64,000 nucleotides of DNA from Chionoecetes opilio (lineage: Eukaryota > Arthropoda > Malacostraca > Decapoda > Majidae). Within the stretch, counting starts at the first letter, position 1. Every line of letters starts with the position of its first letter. Where the stretch lies: assembly GCA_016584305.1 (NCBI GenBank), contig JACEEZ010018147.1, forward strand, positions 80,001-144,000. Direction: 5' to 3'. The notes under the pieces are model-generated. The model had not been told where the DNA came from and ran no database searches. It saw only the letters and a program-made list of their open reading frames with translations. Positions 10,061 through 24,100 of the stretch are shown piece by piece. The position numbers and the translations under genes were made by a program.

Positions 10061-13000
10061 AATTTGCCCTTTAAATTTAAATTTGGGGTTTTTGTTTTTA
10101 ATCTATTTTAGCGACACATAACACCACACACAAAAACCGCGCGATGGTCAGGTTGAAGCGGGGGGCCTTCCACCCTGGGGTATGCGGTGCGAACCCCTCA
10201 CGGGCCCCCGGGGGTTTTTTCACTGACAAATTTCGGGGGGTTACTATCCCCTTTAAGAAAGGGGATGGGGGGGGGGGGGGGTTGTAAGGTCCCAGCATTC
10301 CCTTATTTTGACGGTAAAAATACTCCAAGTTCGAAACGGGAGGGTGAAATGGGATCGCGGTCGGGCTCGCGGGGCCCAAGAAATGGGGTGAATGAATGAC
10401 ACACAAAACCACAACCACAACACACACACACCACCACACACACACATATATCAGTGGTTTAATCGGTAGCGGGTAAAGAGAGTTGAAGTAAAAAAAGGTT
10501 GCGGGAAAGATTCTATTTTTAGAAGAAAAAAAGGGTAAGGGGGGATAGAAGAAGTAAGAAGATAGTAAGAAAAAGAGGGAGGAAGTAAGGTTTGGTGTTA
10601 ATGTTTGGGGCAGTTTTAAAGGTCATTAGTGGGGGGCCGGGTTATTCCTTGAGGAAGGGGGTGGGGTCCAAAGTGTGAATTATCGGTATACAGTAATACC
10701 AGGGGAACCCCCATCTTTTTCCGCCCGACGGAGCGGAAAAAGAGGGCGGTCCCCTTAAAACCCGACCCCTGCCCAAACCCAGCAGTGAATGGGTACCGGG
10801 TTTACCAGTGTTTTGGACCCGCCCCCCCGGGATGGTGGTTCCCCAACACTAAACACTAAGGATGAAAATTTGGGAAAAAATATGATATGGATCGGGGAAA
10901 CTATAAGTAGTGAGTTTAGTGCATGCGCACTCATCCTGTAAAATCAAACTAGATGAATACAACCACACCACACACACACACACACACCACACACACATTC
11001 ACACACCCCGGGAAGAAATAAAAATTTAGATAAGGTGCGCTATTAATGTAGTGTAATGTAAGTTAAAATTTTAAAAAGGGGTAAAAAAAGCTAGAAAAAA
11101 AAATTATCTGATGATGAAACAATGAAAATAAAAACAAGAGGAATAAAAATTTATTGAAGCAATGATAGTGATCTTTATGATAATAAAGATAATAGTAAAT
11201 AGAAATAAACGGTAATGATAATTATAATTTTGTTAACAATAATTAAAATGAAACGTTAAATTGTTTTATTACTAATTGATATTGAAAATAAAACTTTTAA
11301 AAAATTTTTTCATAACTTTATCATCATATATTTCCTTTCGTTTGTGCGTGAGGGGGGCTGGGGGTAAAAACAATGTAGAGAAATTTTGGAAAACAAGGGG
11401 TTTATTCAACACCTGCCCCCCTGGAAACGTCAAGGCGGAAGTAAATTATCCCTTTAACACAAGAGACCCTCGGAGTAATTTTGGGGCTCTCAAAAAAATT
11501 TTAAAAAGACGTTTTTTTTTGGCTACCAATAACCGTCTATACGACCATGCAGCCTTACTAGTTTTTTAAAGGGGTAAAATTTTACCCGGTAGGCTTGCAC
11601 GAGCTATCAGACGACCCAAGAGCTTAACCCAACCTTCAAATTTTTCCCCCAGAGTCAAAGGGGGTTTTAGTGGACGATTTCGCGAAAGTTCCGTGGTGGG
11701 TCGGTCACGGGGGAAAAATCCCGTGCCGAATTTTTCACTCTTTAAATTGGGCGTCGAAAAAGTAAACAAAAAAAATTTTGGGGGGGAAGGACTATGCCTT
11801 TAGAGTCTGGCGATGAGACCTCCTTCCCAGCATTACAGGAATTACTCACAATTTTTCCTGTCGATTGACAAGGTACTGTGTCGACATTGAGCACAGAAAA
11901 GAGACTAGTGGAAAAATAGTTATTCTTGACGTTTCGTTTCCGACGGTATTCAAAATTGTGCACGAGGGCCCCATGGCGGACACCCGGGAGTAAGTCCCTG
12001 CGCCACGGGGCGGTGTATTTTGGCCCACGAGCGGTGGACATTAAAGAATAGGGCCCAAAGGGGATTTTGTAAAAAAACAAAGGGGCGACTCCAGGACCCC
12101 GCTCCTTATTGAATACCCACCCCTGAGAAATGTGGATTTGAATAGATCTTTACAGTTACCCAAGAGTATCACGGTCACAATATTTCTGTGTGTGTAGATC
12201 ATTTTTCAAGGTTTGTATTTTGCCCGGTGGAATTTTAAAACGGCTGCGACTGTAGCCCATGCTTTAGTAACTCATCTTTTCTGCCCTTTTTCCACAATGA
12301 GAAATTGCTCATTTGATAATGGCACAAAAGTTCCGTAAGCATTTCTTACGGGGAAATTTTTACATTGTACAAAATAACGACTTTCACGGGCCCTCCCAAA
12401 AACTCGAAGGGGGGCGGGCGCGTTAACAGGAAAATCCTTGACGCGTTAGACCTGTTGTAAAAACCGTTTGCCAAAAATTTGGGGAAGATTGGTTGCCTAT
12501 TTTCTTTTCGGTTGATTATATTTCCGTTGCGGGGTCCACGGGGAAGTCTCCCCACTAATATTCATGGTGGGATAAAAAACGGATGCCATATGACCCATTT
12601 TGGCCAAGCCCCCAATAAACCCCTTTTTTAAAATAGATAGCATCTGGGGTCGCATTTTTTGCAGTCTTTACTAATATACACAAAAAAGGTTCAAAAAAAA
12701 GGCTACAAGCTTCTCGGCGAGTGATGCACAACAAATTGCGGCGGTTCCTATACTATAAGAATAGGTGATACCGTTGGTTCAGGTCCAAGGGGTTCCAAAT
12801 TGGTTTCCGAAATTCTTGGGCACGCGAAATTGTTGTTGGGAGAAACATGGGGACTAAGTTTTGGGTATTGGATCCACTTCTTCAAACTGCCCAAAAATAA
12901 ATTTATAATAACGGTTAAAGAAGACCAAGTCGCGGGACCCGGGTTTTGCTAAAAGTGTTACCACCTCCACGCCTTCCCAACCCAATCCCACAACGCCAAC

Positions 13001-15700
13001 ACGGCATAATCTCGACCCGAGTCTAACTAAATTTTTTTACCCAGCTAGTGAAAAGCATGTTTGCATGTTTTATCATTATAGATCCGGAAGGATCGACTTT
13101 ACCTTATTTAAGTAAACCCATTTTAAAGGGCCTTCGGTTAATAGAGTGCTGAAAAGTGCGACTGTGCGTTTAGATGTTCTCAAGTGATTTTTAATTTTTT
13201 TGACCATTCAAAACCCCCTTGACATATAAATTTCCCAGTTTTTTAATCCTCATTCACTGTGGTCGTTCCAAAATTTTCGGGGGATTAGCCCAAAAATGGT
13301 TAGTCAGTAGAGTGGGGGCTGTTGTGTAAATTTTGGAAAAATTACGTATAGTTTTCCCCAAAAATTATTTTTTTGTATACTATTCACCCTTTTTAAGTAA
13401 CAAAAATATGTTTACTTTTTTCCTATCCCTCTTCAACATATGGCAACAAATTTTCAAATGGGTGCCATAATGGAAAAAAAACATTTTTCGCCAACTGTTT
13501 TGTTTTTTACGATTTTGAGCCCCAAAAAAGGTATGGGGGTACGTAATCCCCTATATTACTTATGGCAAGATATACAATCATTTTGTTGGTTTTTTAACAA
13601 TTGGGTAATTTTTTAAAAAAATAGTCCCTTACTGATAAGGCAAAGCTCGTTCTGCATTGGAAAGCTTAGTGGACTACAACAGACGACAGACGCGAAAGCC
13701 ACAGGTTGTAACTGTATGCACGACAACAAGTGTTATCATATTCACGGGATGGCCATAGTCAAAGGGGAGGAACCCAAAAAGGAAAGAATAAAAACCCGCA
13801 AAATTTATCAATGCTATCACACGAGCATCAAATTTCAAATCTAAAAAGGGTATGCCTTGCCTATGTATTTTGAGACTCAGGTTCAAACCTTATGAAGGGA
13901 AAGTCAGAAAAAGCCGTCTGGAACAAATCTCAGGCGAGGGTTCAAAGTTGATAAAATACCCCAATTTGAAATTGCATAAGTTCTAGCGAGTACTGAACCC
14001 AAAGGGTAGTTTAAATTATTTTTTTGCTGACCAATAGTCCGAGGTGTGAAAAAAATAATTTTAAAGTTACACGACAAGACGTCCTGGATAACGTCAAGCA
14101 CCAGAACATGTCAGAATAACAGTATCATGAAGAGGGCCCATACGAAGATAACCCGTATGCACAGAGATTTTTAACTACGGGTTTAAAATTGGGGCATTAC
14201 TATCCGACACGATGTACTAGTTTGCAATGACCATGTTATTCATCCCGGGCCCCCGAGTCGCTTGATCATGGGTACTGGAGAAAAAAGACGCGATTGAAAA
14301 TTTTATGTTTGACCCAATGGATTCCATAAAAAATTTAGGTCGTGGGGATGCGCACAAAACCCGGGGGGGGGTACGAGGCGAAAACATGGGGAAGGGAAAG
14401 CGATGTTCAATTCTACATGAGTTCCCGCAATGTGTTTTTTACGCTTGGCAGCCTCGGTTCAGAGATGCACCCACGATACGTCCTTCGGGGTGCACAAAAT
14501 AATTTGACCCGTTCGGCACAAAACAAATTAACCCCTGCAATGTAAAATCTGCGTGGTACAGGTTCCCTCAGTTTTAAAAACTCACCAGGAGTGGAACGCT
14601 CCCCCGCAAAGGGCCATCCTTCAACAGTGTTTAAAGCACATTTTCAATGCAGATCTGGAAGAATACTTGAGACCACCCAATCCTTCCGACCCCCTCACCT
14701 TTTTGGACAGCATCGAATGGAGGGTTTTCACCAAATTTTTCCCCAAATCCACCTGTTCCCAAAGTCCTCATTCAGCTCATTAAATTGGATGCCCCTAGCA
14801 AATGTGGAGCTCGATTTTACCCCAAAAAGAACACTATAGTGTGTACGAATTTTGCAAATGTGAGGAGATTCTGACAGAGTGACAATATTGACTCTTCGGC
14901 CCAAAGTGACATTTACGAGGAGGTGACCATCGATGATGAATGTTTTAATATTAAATTTGTTCAAACGAATGATAAAGATTAAATGGAAAACGTTCAAGTT
15001 TTGCCACAGGCAAAAAGGGGGGTTGTCTACGTCCACCGAAAGTCGCCACATCATAATCCAAATGCGTGTGCGGATTGGTGATTGATTCTACCTTTCTAGA
15101 TTTAAACTGCTCCAAACACCTCTTATTTTGGGGTCTCACACACACAGCATGATGGTAGGCCTACTATAATATCCTTTCCCCCGTAAATTTTTTGGGGGCA
15201 CTTTTGCTGGAAAATTGGTGATATATTAATTTAAACACGTAAAATTTTTAAAATTATATCAAGATTTTCCTACCTTTTTAATAGTATGGCTTTATATGCT
15301 GTAAAAACGAAAACCAAATTTTTACTGGGCTGCATCACAAAAATCTGTTCTTTTATCACAGGTCGCATATTTTTCTACGGATAGCCTTTTAGAAAAATGG
15401 CTGCCAAATAGTGAACATGGCCGATGAAAAAATGTAAACAACTTTTTTTCCCCTCTTTATGGTCCATACATTAAAAAAAAAACTGTTTGCAAAAATCTTT
15501 ACAAAATTTTCACGAGAGCTGTATTGATTACACAACAGACCCCACTATAGTGGGAGAGTAACCGCGAGTCTTTTTAATCTTATCAATTTTTCTATTAATC
15601 AGACTTTTATAACACAGGACTTACTATCATCTCTAGTTTTTAGTGGCTGACGATCTGTCTCTATGCATCTGGCCGACTAGGGGATCTATATACCGCTTCA
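10061..15700. other. Unassigned, homopolymer-distorted sequence
   Basis: Nothing here could be assigned to a gene. The sequence is full of short runs of one base (aaaa, gggg, tttt, cccc) in almost every line. Open frames are all short and none shows a domain. A (CA)-rich tract lies near 10,965-11,005. The texture matches the damaged RTE copy C at 18.9-21.0 kb, where comparison with good copies shows changes towards homopolymers, so consensus error is a likely cause. Confidence 0.5.
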
Positions 15701-16839
15701 CTATTTGCCTTCCTTCATATTTAAGGTGGCATATGTGAATTTGACATTTGTAAAGGTAGTCCAGCTGAAACATTGAATCCGTTTCATGGGTATCAATAAT
15801 TTTTATGATCGAACATAATGTGACTGTAGTTTGCCCTTACGGAACTTCCTATCAACGGGTTTCTGGTCACTATGTAAGTGTTGGTTTTTGTTTTGCTTCC
15901 AGGAAGTTTTTACAAGAAACGTCTCAAATCGTTTCCGCTCAAATCTCTTCAGAGTTTAACATTCTCTAGAATATCTTTTATTACTAATACCTTCTCTGAC
16001 GAGTCGCAGTATACCGCGGCTCTGGAGAACACCTCTCCTGATTACCCAAACCCCATTGTTTTCTATCCCAGTGTACTATAGCTACTTTGTTGTTGTGTTA
16101 AGCGAACTATCACGTTAGGCAAGTATCTTTTACGTGGAAAAGTTCAATCTTCACAGGTCTGACAGGTACTACACCTTTTTAACATGGTTAGATACATTTT
16201 CTTATGCCGCGTGGGCGCACCAGGTGCGTGACCGAGCGATGTTATGCATATATAAGGGGTAGAGGCGTGAGTGTGGGGTGTGGCGCGTTGTGGCCGGCCT
16301 CACCCAAGCTGCGGAGTCAGCGAGATGAGGGGCCGACGGGGTTAGGAGAGAGATGTCATGTAGCTTATTTGCATATCTTATAAATAGATGGTAACATAAT
16401 AGATATCTATATAGAGTAGTTATATTATCAGTTTATTTTATGGTAGAAACATTACTTGCTACGTGCTATATATTTAGTAAGGGAGCAGACGTATATGTAT
16501 GATAGAATAAACGAGTAGTTGTCAACATGCTTGAGAGAGGCAGCGGTGGCTCACCGGCCCTCGACAACAGACGAGAGAGGGCGATTGCCTGTGCTAGGGA
16601 ATAGACGTTGGTTTAGCAGGGACTCCTGTATATTCGTCAAAGTGTATATATTATTGTAGATTAACACAATAATACTACCTCAATTACCCTGGCGTCTCTC
16701 TATATCCTCACGAAACCACTGATTAACATTCCAACGGTCACAGGGAAAAGAAACGTGAATTACTGGACCTGTGACTCAACCTCCACATTCCAAGGTGAGC
16801 TTACCTGTGTGAATAATTACTCACGTAAAGGTATATCCA

Positions 16840-16844
<5 letters not shown>
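15701..16844 (+). other. Possible LTR-like segment with TATA box; otherwise unassigned
   Basis: A TATATAAG box lies at about 16,249, inside a GC-richer stretch, and an AATAAA signal follows near 16,506. Promoter and polyadenylation signals in that order, without an open frame, are what a solo LTR would show. No second LTR, primer-binding site or flanking duplication was found. A GGTGGCTCACCGGCCC-like string near 16,547 recurs loosely, inverted, near 54,300. The LTR idea is weak. Confidence 0.25.
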
Positions 16845-16910
<66 letters not shown>

Positions 16911-16915
16911 AGAGA
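16845..16915. repeat. (GA)n microsatellite
   Basis: About 70 bp of GA repeat, slightly interrupted at its 3' end. Confidence 0.93.
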
Positions 16916-17198
16916 GGATGATCAGAAGAGTGTAAGAGAGCATGTAGATGACAGGAAATGAGAGGGAGGAGAGAGAGGTGTATCTGAAGCAAAATGGTAA
17001 GGCGTGTTAGGCTATACCGGCGAGATTAAGGGGGAGAAGAGGTGTTGAAGGTCCATAGTAAGGGGGAACTACCGGCGATTAATCGAGGTAGGAGTTAGAG
17101 TAGGGGTAGCGATTATGCGGGAATTTGTGCATCAACAAGTCCCTATCCTTGAAAATATAATAATATCCTTGTATGTAGGCTACTTAAATGTTATAAGG

Positions 17199-17199
<1 letters not shown>
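16916..17199. other. Unassigned
   Basis: Short stretch between two microsatellites. No coding or repeat signature was seen. Confidence 0.4.
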
Positions 17200-17283
<84 letters not shown>

Positions 17284-17295
17284 ACATCACTCTCA

Positions 17296-17388
<93 letters not shown>
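17200..17388. repeat. Compound (CT)n-(AC)n microsatellite
   Basis: About 80 bp of CT repeat (17,200-17,281) are followed after a short spacer by about 90 bp of perfect AC repeat (17,297-17,387). Open frames across it are artefacts. Confidence 0.95.
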
Positions 17389-17389
<1 letters not shown>

Positions 17390-18889
17390 ATAATCCATGT
17401 CAATCATAACTATAATTCATAATGGATGTTAATAAATTTATTTTGCTTGTTTTCCGGTGTCCTGCATTTCCTATTATCATTATTATCTATTATCATTTTT
17501 ACTTATAATTTATCAGCATTTTCACATTAATATTTCTAATCATTACTATATTTTTCCTTGTTTATTATAATATTTTTTGGATTTTTGCTGTTTTAAAGTT
17601 ACCTGAATTATCTTTAATATTATCCCATTACTAATCTTCAAAAATTTTATTGTCATTTTTTATTTTTATTACACGATCGTAATCGAATGCTGCATCCTTC
17701 ATCATTATTAATGTTACCATTATCATTAAATTGTATTTTTATTCTTATCACCATTTTCATTTTCTTTTTTTATCGTTATTTTATTTTTATTACTTACTAC
17801 ACTTTTATTCCATTTTATTTTTATATATAATTTTTTTGTGCTTGCGCGAGAGTCTCGGGTTTTAGTGCGGAGTCAATAGGGATGAAGAGTAATTTATGGT
17901 GTGGATGAAAGGTGGATGTGGGTAAGTTAAAAGGAACCCCCGTGTGGGTCTCCTGGCCTTTGTGCATACATATATTCTTTTTTTCTTATCTCTCTATCTC
18001 ATCTATCTATTATCTATCTATCTATTACATAAAATATATATATATATAAAATTTATATATATATATATATTTATTATATTATATTATATATTTATAAATT
18101 AAAGGGGGGGAAGGAAGAGGAGGAGAGAGAGAGAGAGAGAGAGAGAGGGGGAGAGAAGAAGAGAGAGGGAGAGAGAGAGAGAAAAGAGAGAGAAAGAAGA
18201 ACCCCCTTTGGTGGTGTGTGTACCCCCTGTCGGTATTTCCGGTTTTGGAAAAGGTGTGGAGGTTTGGGCGAGGGGGAGGAGAAAGATAGGTGAGGGTCAG
18301 ATCATGGTCAAAATCCTTTTCGCCCTTCCTCCCTCCTTCCCGGGAGGAGATTAATTAAATTAAAAAATTAAGAAAAAATGTCAAAAATGACTTTGTGATT
18401 TTTTGTTAAGAGAGAGAAAAAAAATAAATAAATAAAGAGAGGGAGAGTAGAAAAAAAAAAGGAGAAGAGAAGAGAAGAGAGGGGAGAGAAAAGAGAGAGA
18501 GGGGGAGAGAGAGAGGAGAGAGAGAGGGGAAAGAGGGGAAAAAGAGAGAGAGAAAAGAGGGAGAGAGAAGAGGAGAGAAAAAAAAAAAAAGGGGGGAAAA
18601 AAGGAAAGGAGAGAGGATAAAATTATAAATACGGGTCGCTCTCTCCTTCGTTTCCTAAATTTTCTATTTCTTCCTCTCCCATTCTCTCATCTCTTTCTCT
18701 TTCTTTTCTTTTCTCTCACTTTTTATCCTCTCCATTCTCTTCTTTATCTCTTTCTCTCTCATTCTCTTCATTATCACTCCCCCCCAATCTCTCTCTCATT
18801 TCTCTCTCTTTCTCTCAATCACTTTCTCTCTTCTCTCATACCACTCTCTCCCATTTTTCTCTTTTTTATCTTCTTGACATATTTTAGGT
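17389..18889. repeat. AT-rich and purine/pyrimidine low-complexity DNA
   Basis: 17,400-17,840 is T-rich with ttattatcatt motifs. 17,990-18,100 holds imperfect TATC and AT repeats. 18,118-18,200 and 18,410-18,600 are GA-rich, and 18,640-18,880 is CT-rich. No gene is supported. Confidence 0.75.
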
Positions 18890-21016
18890 CCGTTTTGGGT
18901 TGGAGGATGGCTACGAGTTATGTTGGCCCCCATGCTGGGGTACCAGAAACCAACAGTTCTCTGCTTCAGAACTTTGCAAGGTCCAAAAGGTGAGAATTTT
19001 GGGGGTTCTTGGTATCAGAGCCCAGAGCTGCACCGCTGGACAGGGTATAGTAATGCCGGGGGGTAGCAAAGGAGATCGACCACTTTCTTTGCACTCGTTG
19101 GGGGGTCCTCCAAACTGCAGGTTTTAGGGGATGTGAGTTTTTGGGAACGACACAAATTGTTTTTGCTACACTTAAGCTTATTTTATCCAGAGAATTCAAG
19201 AGGAAACCCTACGGGTTTTTTCATTTTGAAAAACTGAAGGATTGACAGTGCTCATAGTATGCGGGGCATTTCCCAAATGGGTTGATTGCTCGGGCTTCGG
19301 GGCCCCTGTAAACTGGGGATCCCTTCAAAGTGAAAACTCTACAGGCTGCCAAGGAGGTATTGGGGAGGCCCGGGTCAAGGGGGGTTTTGTCTCGACGGGA
19401 CGCGGAGAAAATGAGGAGAGCGCGTGCCATTTTGCGGGAACCCAGAAAAGGGTTTCTGTCACGCCGGACTAAACCCCTCCTGGGGAGAGAAAGGAGAGGT
19501 ATTTTTCAGGAGTCTCGTGGGATGGGGGGTCATTTAAACGTAATGACCCCCGACCCCCTACCGACCCCCTAAAGAAGTCCGTTCCAATTCCCCCTTCTCG
19601 GGAAAAGTGTATTCGAACAGCGTGGGCCCTCGTGTCGGACTGGATGGGCAGATGGCTCGTTGGGCTGAGTATTTGGGGCATTTTTCACGGGGCCCCCTCC
19701 AAGAGCATTTCAAACCACTGGGTTACAGGCAGGATCCGACCCCCCCCTTGACAAAACGCACCCCTCGACAAAAGTCAGAGAGGCGTGAAAATTTGAAGGG
19801 TGGAAGGCAGCGGGTGTTTGTAATATCAGTGCGGGCCCCTCAAAGCGGGGGGTGGGGCCCAGGGATCCAGGGGTTGCATGTGCCTGACTCCGTGTGGAAA
19901 TCGGGAACCACTCCTGACGGAAAAGGGGGGCGGGTCGTCCCTATCGGGAAGGGAAAGGGGACCGTCAGGACTGCAACAATTACCGCGGTATTACTTGTAG
20001 CGTACCAGCAAAGGTTTCCCCCTCTTTGCTGACAGGTTTCGCAGCCATCGGGTGAGCATCAGAGACCTCAACAGTCGGGTTCACCCCTGGTAAGTCAAAA
20101 CGGACCGACCTAGCGTTCGTTCCTGGTGGAACGCCAACTGATTTCGACGGGGGTGCTTGCAGCCTAGTTGATCTCAAAAGGGGTTTTGACTCAGTGCATC
20201 GTGAGCCTCTGGGATTTTCTGCGACTCGAGGGATTCCTGAAAGGACTATTGGTTTGAAACTGGTCTTTTTTCGGGGGACTGAAGTGCGTGAAGTGGGGGG
20301 GTGTATCCGGTTTTTTCCCCGGGGAATAAGGAGGGGCGGGGTGCGCCCTTTTGCCCCTCACTTTCAACGCTTGTAGGGACTGGGTTTTGGACAAGGTGAA
20401 AAGATCAAAGGGTTGGGAGCACCCTTGGCAACAAAAAGATCATGATCTTTTTTTTGTCGATGATGCAGTATCTTTGCGGTCGCTGGAGGCCCCTGGTGTG
20501 GCTCTCAAGGCGTGCACGAGGGGGCAAAAGCCTTTGGAACTTGAGGTCTCCGGGCTCAAGAAAAAGGTCCAGGTGTTTGGAGACTTGTTCCCCAAAAAGT
20601 CGTTGTGATCTGTTTCTCTATTTTGTGAGACGGACACTAGAAGTGACTTGAAGAGACGAATAAAATGCCTTTGGTAAAAATGTCTTGAGAATCAGGGGGT
20701 ATGCTGGATGATTAGGTAAAATGCGATTGCACCGTGAGACTGAATCGAGGCTATTAACTGCTTAGTCCTCACGCCCCTTCGGCTATAGGGCATGGGGCAC
20801 GCTACCCTGAAACCGACCCTTCCCATGGGGTTGTATCTGTAAAGACCCCGGCTGGGGGAGGCCAAGGGGCCCCCACAAGGCTCTGGCGGGGGCAAGTTGA
20901 GTTCTTGTCAAAAGCGCTTGGTGGGGAAAGGAGCCTCCCAAAAAATCCGGCGTGGTCCCCGGAGTGGCGTCGTAGGGGGGCAAAGGCGAGCGCCCCCCGG
21001 CGTATGCCCCCAATGT
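18890..21016 (+). pseudogene. RTE-type LINE, copy C, heavily degraded
   Basis: The plus strand follows the RTE family from inside the endonuclease domain to the 3' end. The endonuclease part (18,900-19,230) includes strings such as GSWYQ, PELHRWT and YSNAGG. The RT part is traceable at 19,330-20,600, for example DGQMARWAEY and GLHAVL-like remnants, with a broken FADDAV equivalent (F-VDDAV) near 20,455. The 3' end near 21,015 is the same as in copy A. No frame stays open for more than about 140 codons. Many differences from copies A and B replace mixed bases by homopolymers (for example gggcagttgttc becomes gggcatttttc), so part of the decay may be sequencing consensus error rather than mutation. 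Confidence 0.8.
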
Positions 21017-21034
21017 TTGATTGTTTGTTTTGGT

Positions 21035-21145
21035 CAATGTCCAGTTTGACATGATTACCATATGTCTTAGGGCCATTGATTGGGCGAAAAAGTTTTGGGG
21101 TCATTTGACCTCATTACAATCATTTTAGTACCAATTGACATGTAA
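21035..21145 (-). repeat. Interspersed repeat with GGTCAAT ends, copy 2
   Basis: Reverse complement of the repeat at 9,660-9,805. It abuts the 3' tail of RTE copy C within about 20 bp. Confidence 0.55.
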
Positions 21146-24100
21146 CCTAAAAAAATTTGGGGTTTTTGGGACTGAACAAAAAAAGGTTTTTGCTTTGCCC
21201 AATCGAGCTTTAAAAAGATCAAAATTTAGGCGCCGGGGATGTATCTCTCCGTGAATCACTTTGTTCCTGTTGATTGGCGTCTAAAAAATGACGTTGAAAA
21301 AAGCAGAGTAGAATCTCGGCGTAGGGGGGGATGGGGTTTTTTTAAAATTATTAATAATAAAAAAAGGGGGGTGAAGAACGAAACATGGGGCCCCTTTTTT
21401 TTATGAAAACAATTTCATGAGGAATTAAATTGAAAGGAAATTTTTAAAGTATTTAAAAAAAGGGTAAAAACCCAATAGGGAGTTGAAATTAAAAATTTTC
21501 CACTTAAAAACTTTTGGGTGGCAAACGCCCTTTTTTTGGCTGGAGGAAACCCTTCCCCAAAGGGGAAGTAACTATTTTTAAAAAATTATATAAATTTTTA
21601 TATATATTATAAAAATTAAAATATATATATATATTTAAAATTTTTTATAATTTATTAGGATATTTAAAATTTTTTAAATTTTATTAAAATTTTAAAGTAA
21701 AGCTAAAATTTCAATAAAAATGAAAAAAAAAATGCCCTTGAATAAAAATATGCATAAATTTAATTTTTAAATTTTTCCCAATTTTTCAAAATTTGGGGCA
21801 ATTTATATAAGGGGAATCGAAATTTTTTTTTTCTTTCCATTTTAAATTTTTTTTACTAAAAAAAAAAAATTGAAAAATTTTTTGGGGTAATAAAAAAAAA
21901 ACATATGGGGTTTAATTTTTAAATTAAATTTTTTAAAAAATAAATTCCGGTTTTTTTTTATAAAAAAAAAAATTTTAAAAAAAATCATAAAGGGGAAAAA
22001 ACCCCTTGAGTTTTATTTTTTTATTAACTCTTTTTTTAAAATTTTCCCCCCCCCTTTTAAAAGTTTTTTTTGAATTTTTTTTTTTTTTTTTGAAACCCCC
22101 CCCCCCCTTTTTTTTTAAAAAACCCAAATTTAAAAATAAACAAAAAACCTCATTTATTTAAACGTGCCCAAAAAAGGGGCAATAATTTAATGGTTATAAT
22201 TAAAAAAAACATTAAAAAATTAGAAAAATTTTTTTATAAATTTTTTAAAATTAATACCCTTTTTTTTATATAAAAAAAAAATTATTTATTTATTCAAAAA
22301 AGGGGGGGGAAAAAAGGGGGGGGGGGGAATTTAAGAAAAAAAAGGGGGGGAGGGAAAAAAAAAAATTTGGGGGGAGGTAGGAAAAGGGGGGGAAAGGGGG
22401 AAAAAAAGGAAAAAAAAGGGGGGGAAAGGGAAGGGAAAAGGGGGAAGGGGAGGTGGGAGACGGGGTGGGGGAAAAGGAGGAAGGGGGGGGGGGTAAAGGG
22501 GGGGGAACAGCAAAGGGGGCCTAAACCTTCCCCTTCCAGATTATGGTTTTGGTTTTCCCCCCAAAAAGGTAAATTTTAAATTTAAAAAGGAAGCCTTCTC
22601 CTAAATTTTTCCCCCCGCAACCCTTTTTCCCCCTTTTTTTCCCCTTTTTTTTTTTCCCCCCTTTTGGGAAAACCCCGCCATGGGGGTTTAAAAGGAAGGG
22701 TCCCATTTTATTTTATTCCACCTGAATTCAGTAGTGCCCCCTTTTTAAATTTTGGGGATATTCATGAATTTAATTTTTCCCACCCCTTGTCTTTATGAAC
22801 TGTTAAAATTAAAATTTTTTTGAAAAAAAATTAAAAAAAATTCTTAACATTAAAATCAAGAAATGGGGAAATTTATTTAATTATTTTTAAAAAAACCACA
22901 TTTTTAGGGATCCAAAAAAAAATTTTTTTAAAAAATTTGTCCATTTAAAATATACCCACCAAATAATTTCCAAAATTTTTTTAAAATTTTTTTTAAAATT
23001 TTTAAAAATGGGTTTTGAATCTCTTAAAAAATAAGTTTTAATTTTAAAATTTTGGCAAACCCCCAAAATTAAAATTTCCCAAACCCCCCCCCAAATCAAC
23101 CGCTTAAATTTGAATTTTTTTCCCCCATTGGGAAAAATGTTTTTAAAAAAAATCACTTTTTGTTTCCAAAAATTTTTATTTCCCCTTAAAAGGTTTGCCC
23201 TTTTTCCTTCCCCTTAAATTTTAAAAAATTCCCCCACCTTGGGTTTTTCATTGACCAAAAAAGGGGGGAAACCCTTTAAGGGAAAAAGGATAAAAAGGGG
23301 AAAAAGAGGGGGGTTGCCCAAAGAAGGAAGAAAAAAAAGAAAGAAAGAGAAAAAAGAAAGGAAAAAGGAAGTGAAAGGAAGGAAAAAAAGAAAAAAAAGA
23401 TGAAGTGAGGTTTTAAAAAAACCCGCCCCCCGGAAAGGATTACCCCCACTGGTTTTTTAAAAGGGGAACCCCCCCAAAACCCCCTTTTTATTTTAAGGTG
23501 GTTTTTAAAACATTTTTTTTTCTTTTTTTTTTTGCATTTTTTTTTTAAAACTTTTTTGAAAATAATTTTAAAATTTTTTCATTTGGGGGAGTTTTTAAAA
23601 ATTGGGGGCGTTTGGGAAGTCCCCCTTTTCATTTTGCCCTTTTTTAATCTTTTTTTAAAAAAAAAATAAAATTTTTTTAATATAAATATCACTGGATATC
23701 CCCTTGGGAGATTTGTTTCTTTCTTAGGTTTTCCTCCGATCTTTTTTTTTCACTTTTTTTTACACAACCAAAGGGGGTCATTTAAATTTAAATTGCCCTT
23801 TTTTGCTTATCTAAATAAATAAAAAAATTATTTGGGAAGGGAGAAAGGGGAAAAAAAAAGGGGGCAATGAAAAGATTGGAATTTAATTTTCAAATTTAAA
23901 AAAACTTTTTTCCCAAAAAAAAAATAAAAAAATTTTTCCGTCCAAGGGGGGGGTGGGAAACAAAAAAAAAAAAATTTTCTTTTAATTTTTTTAATGGATA
24001 GGAAAAAAAAATTTTAAAGGGGGTTTTTTTTAATTTTTACTAATTTTTGAAAAATTTAAAAATTAAAAATGTCAAAGGGTAATTTTTTGTTTTTTTAAAA

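Noticed and set aside
11276..15145. Several frames of 60-115 codons
   Set aside because: No motifs, and they lie in homopolymer-distorted sequence where frames are unreliable.
16200..16760. Solo LTR
   Set aside because: TATA and AATAAA are present but no second copy, primer-binding site or flanking duplication could be found. Kept only as a low-confidence note.
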